DNA of 5,679 nt from positions 1 through 5,679 of the forward strand of contig CAMFKC010000198.1 of NCBI GenBank assembly GCA_945956975.1, given 5' to 3'. Position 1 is the first letter of the stretch; every line of letters starts with the position of its first letter. Positions 5,155 to 5,679 of the stretch are shown here, one piece after another. This stretch comes from an uncultured Methylocystaceae bacterium (GTDB taxonomy: Bacteria; Pseudomonadota; Alphaproteobacteria; Rhizobiales; Beijerinckiaceae). A model generated the notes under the pieces. It was not told the origin of the DNA and ran no database searches. It saw only the letters and a program-made list of their open reading frames with translations. The position numbers and the translations under genes are program-made.

Positions 5155-5679
5155 TCATCCTCTCAAACGGAGACGTGCTGACGAAAACCTCCATTGCGAA
5201 GGTTCATTGCACAGCCCCGCCTTCACCGGATTGTTCTCGATGTAAGCCACGGTCTGCGCCAAATGCGCCTCATCGCGCATGAAGCGATCGAAATAGTCGC
5301 GCGCCCAAAAACGCCCGGCTGATCCGAAATGTTTGTTGATCACCGCTGCCGTATAGGCCTTCCAGCTCTTCACGATGTCTGCGAGCCGCGCGCCCTCGAT
5401 CTGCTCCAGCAGGACATGGACATGGTTCGGCATCACGCACCACGAGAGAAGCCGATAGCGTTCGCTGTCGAAATGCAACAACGCATGTTCGACTGTGGTT
5501 GCCGCCAAAACATCCGACAGGGGGCACGCCCCGGCGCCGAGGTCGAGCAGGCCGTCCAATGCTTCCGACAATCGTCGTACGCCGATCACATCCGGCCGAA
5601 GATGCGCCGGAAGGCTGTCGGCGGGGCGACAAACTACTTGGTGTATGCGTTCGGGCGTGTCGTAATGCGGCAGGTAGCC
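5155..5679 (-). CDS. REP-associated tyrosine transposase (RAYT), start beyond right edge
   Basis: The frame is open to the right edge: reading inward it begins GYLPHYDTPERIHQ, the usual RAYT beginning, so only a few N-terminal residues are missing and the GTG at 5589 is internal. 174 residues are visible. The HUH metal-binding motif is MPNHVHVLL (His86 and His88, fragment numbering). The probable catalytic Tyr is Tyr129 in FWARDYFDR, followed by the family's helix YIENNPVKAGL (147-156) and WRFSSARLR (163-171). These Y1 HUH single-strand nucleases, related to IS200/IS605 TnpA, cut and join REP hairpins and are normally single-copy per locus and host-retained. The protein looks intact with no frameshift. 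It stops with TGA just beside the REP pair and converges on the oxidase operon. Confidence 0.93.
   Translation of the reverse strand, partial: GYLPHYDTPERIHQVVCRPADSLPAHLRPDVIGVRRLSEALDGLLDLGAGACPLSDVLAATTVEHALLHFDSERYRLLSWCVMPNHVHVLLEQIEGARLADIVKSWKAYTAAVINKHFGSAGRFWARDYFDRFMRDEAHLAQTVAYIENNPVKAGLCNEPSQWRFSSARLRLRG

Noticed and set aside
1..5679. CRISPR array, tRNA or rRNA genes
   Set aside because: No regularly spaced direct repeats and no tRNA or rRNA signatures were seen; the cloverleaf at 365-461 lacks TpsiC and anticodon-arm consensus bases of a tRNA.

Overview
This GC-rich window most likely comes from an alphaproteobacterium, probably of the order Hyphomicrobiales (Rhizobiales). The evidence is the codon use, the RuvC/RuvA sequences, the cyanide-insensitive-type bd oxidase, and a palindromic element of a kind I recall from Bradyrhizobium/Rhodopseudomonas/Methylobacterium-like genomes. 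The taxonomic placement is inference.

Layout, left to right. (1) The 3' end of an SGNH/GDSL-type hydrolase gene on + (2-343). (2) A convergent intergenic region holding a 97-nt element (365-461) that folds on paper into a cloverleaf: a closing stem plus three arms with no unpaired junction bases. (3) A minus-strand cluster read right to left: a DUF1353-like lipoprotein (2415-1669), then ruvC (1626-1102) and ruvA (1105-488). The last two share a 4-nt ATGA overlap. ruvB, the usual third member, does not follow ruvA. (4) A 136-nt divergent promoter region (2416-2551) with three GCGCA/TGCGC half-sites spaced about two helical turns apart. (5) A plus-strand operon for a cytochrome bd-type quinol oxidase with a short Q-loop (CIO type): cydA (2552-3958), cydB (3961-4968) and a 34-aa single-span protein (4968-5072) that looks like a DUF2474 small oxidase subunit. 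The genes are 2 nt apart and 1 nt overlapped, so they should be co-translated. (6) A pair of inverted 18-nt REP palindromes (5098-5145). (7) A minus-strand REP-associated tyrosine transposase (RAYT, 5679-5155) whose first few residues lie beyond the right edge.

How they work together: RuvC and RuvA act in Holliday-junction processing. CydA, CydB and the small subunit form a membrane quinol:O2 oxidoreductase for low-oxygen or inhibitor-stressed respiration. The RAYT and its REP pair form a domesticated-transposon-like unit parked at the convergent end of the oxidase operon. No RNA genes, CRISPR arrays or full insertion sequences were seen. The most unusual items are the two unrelated palindromic repeat families, each at a convergent gene end, the unannotated-sized DUF2474 gene, and the separation of ruvCA from ruvB.
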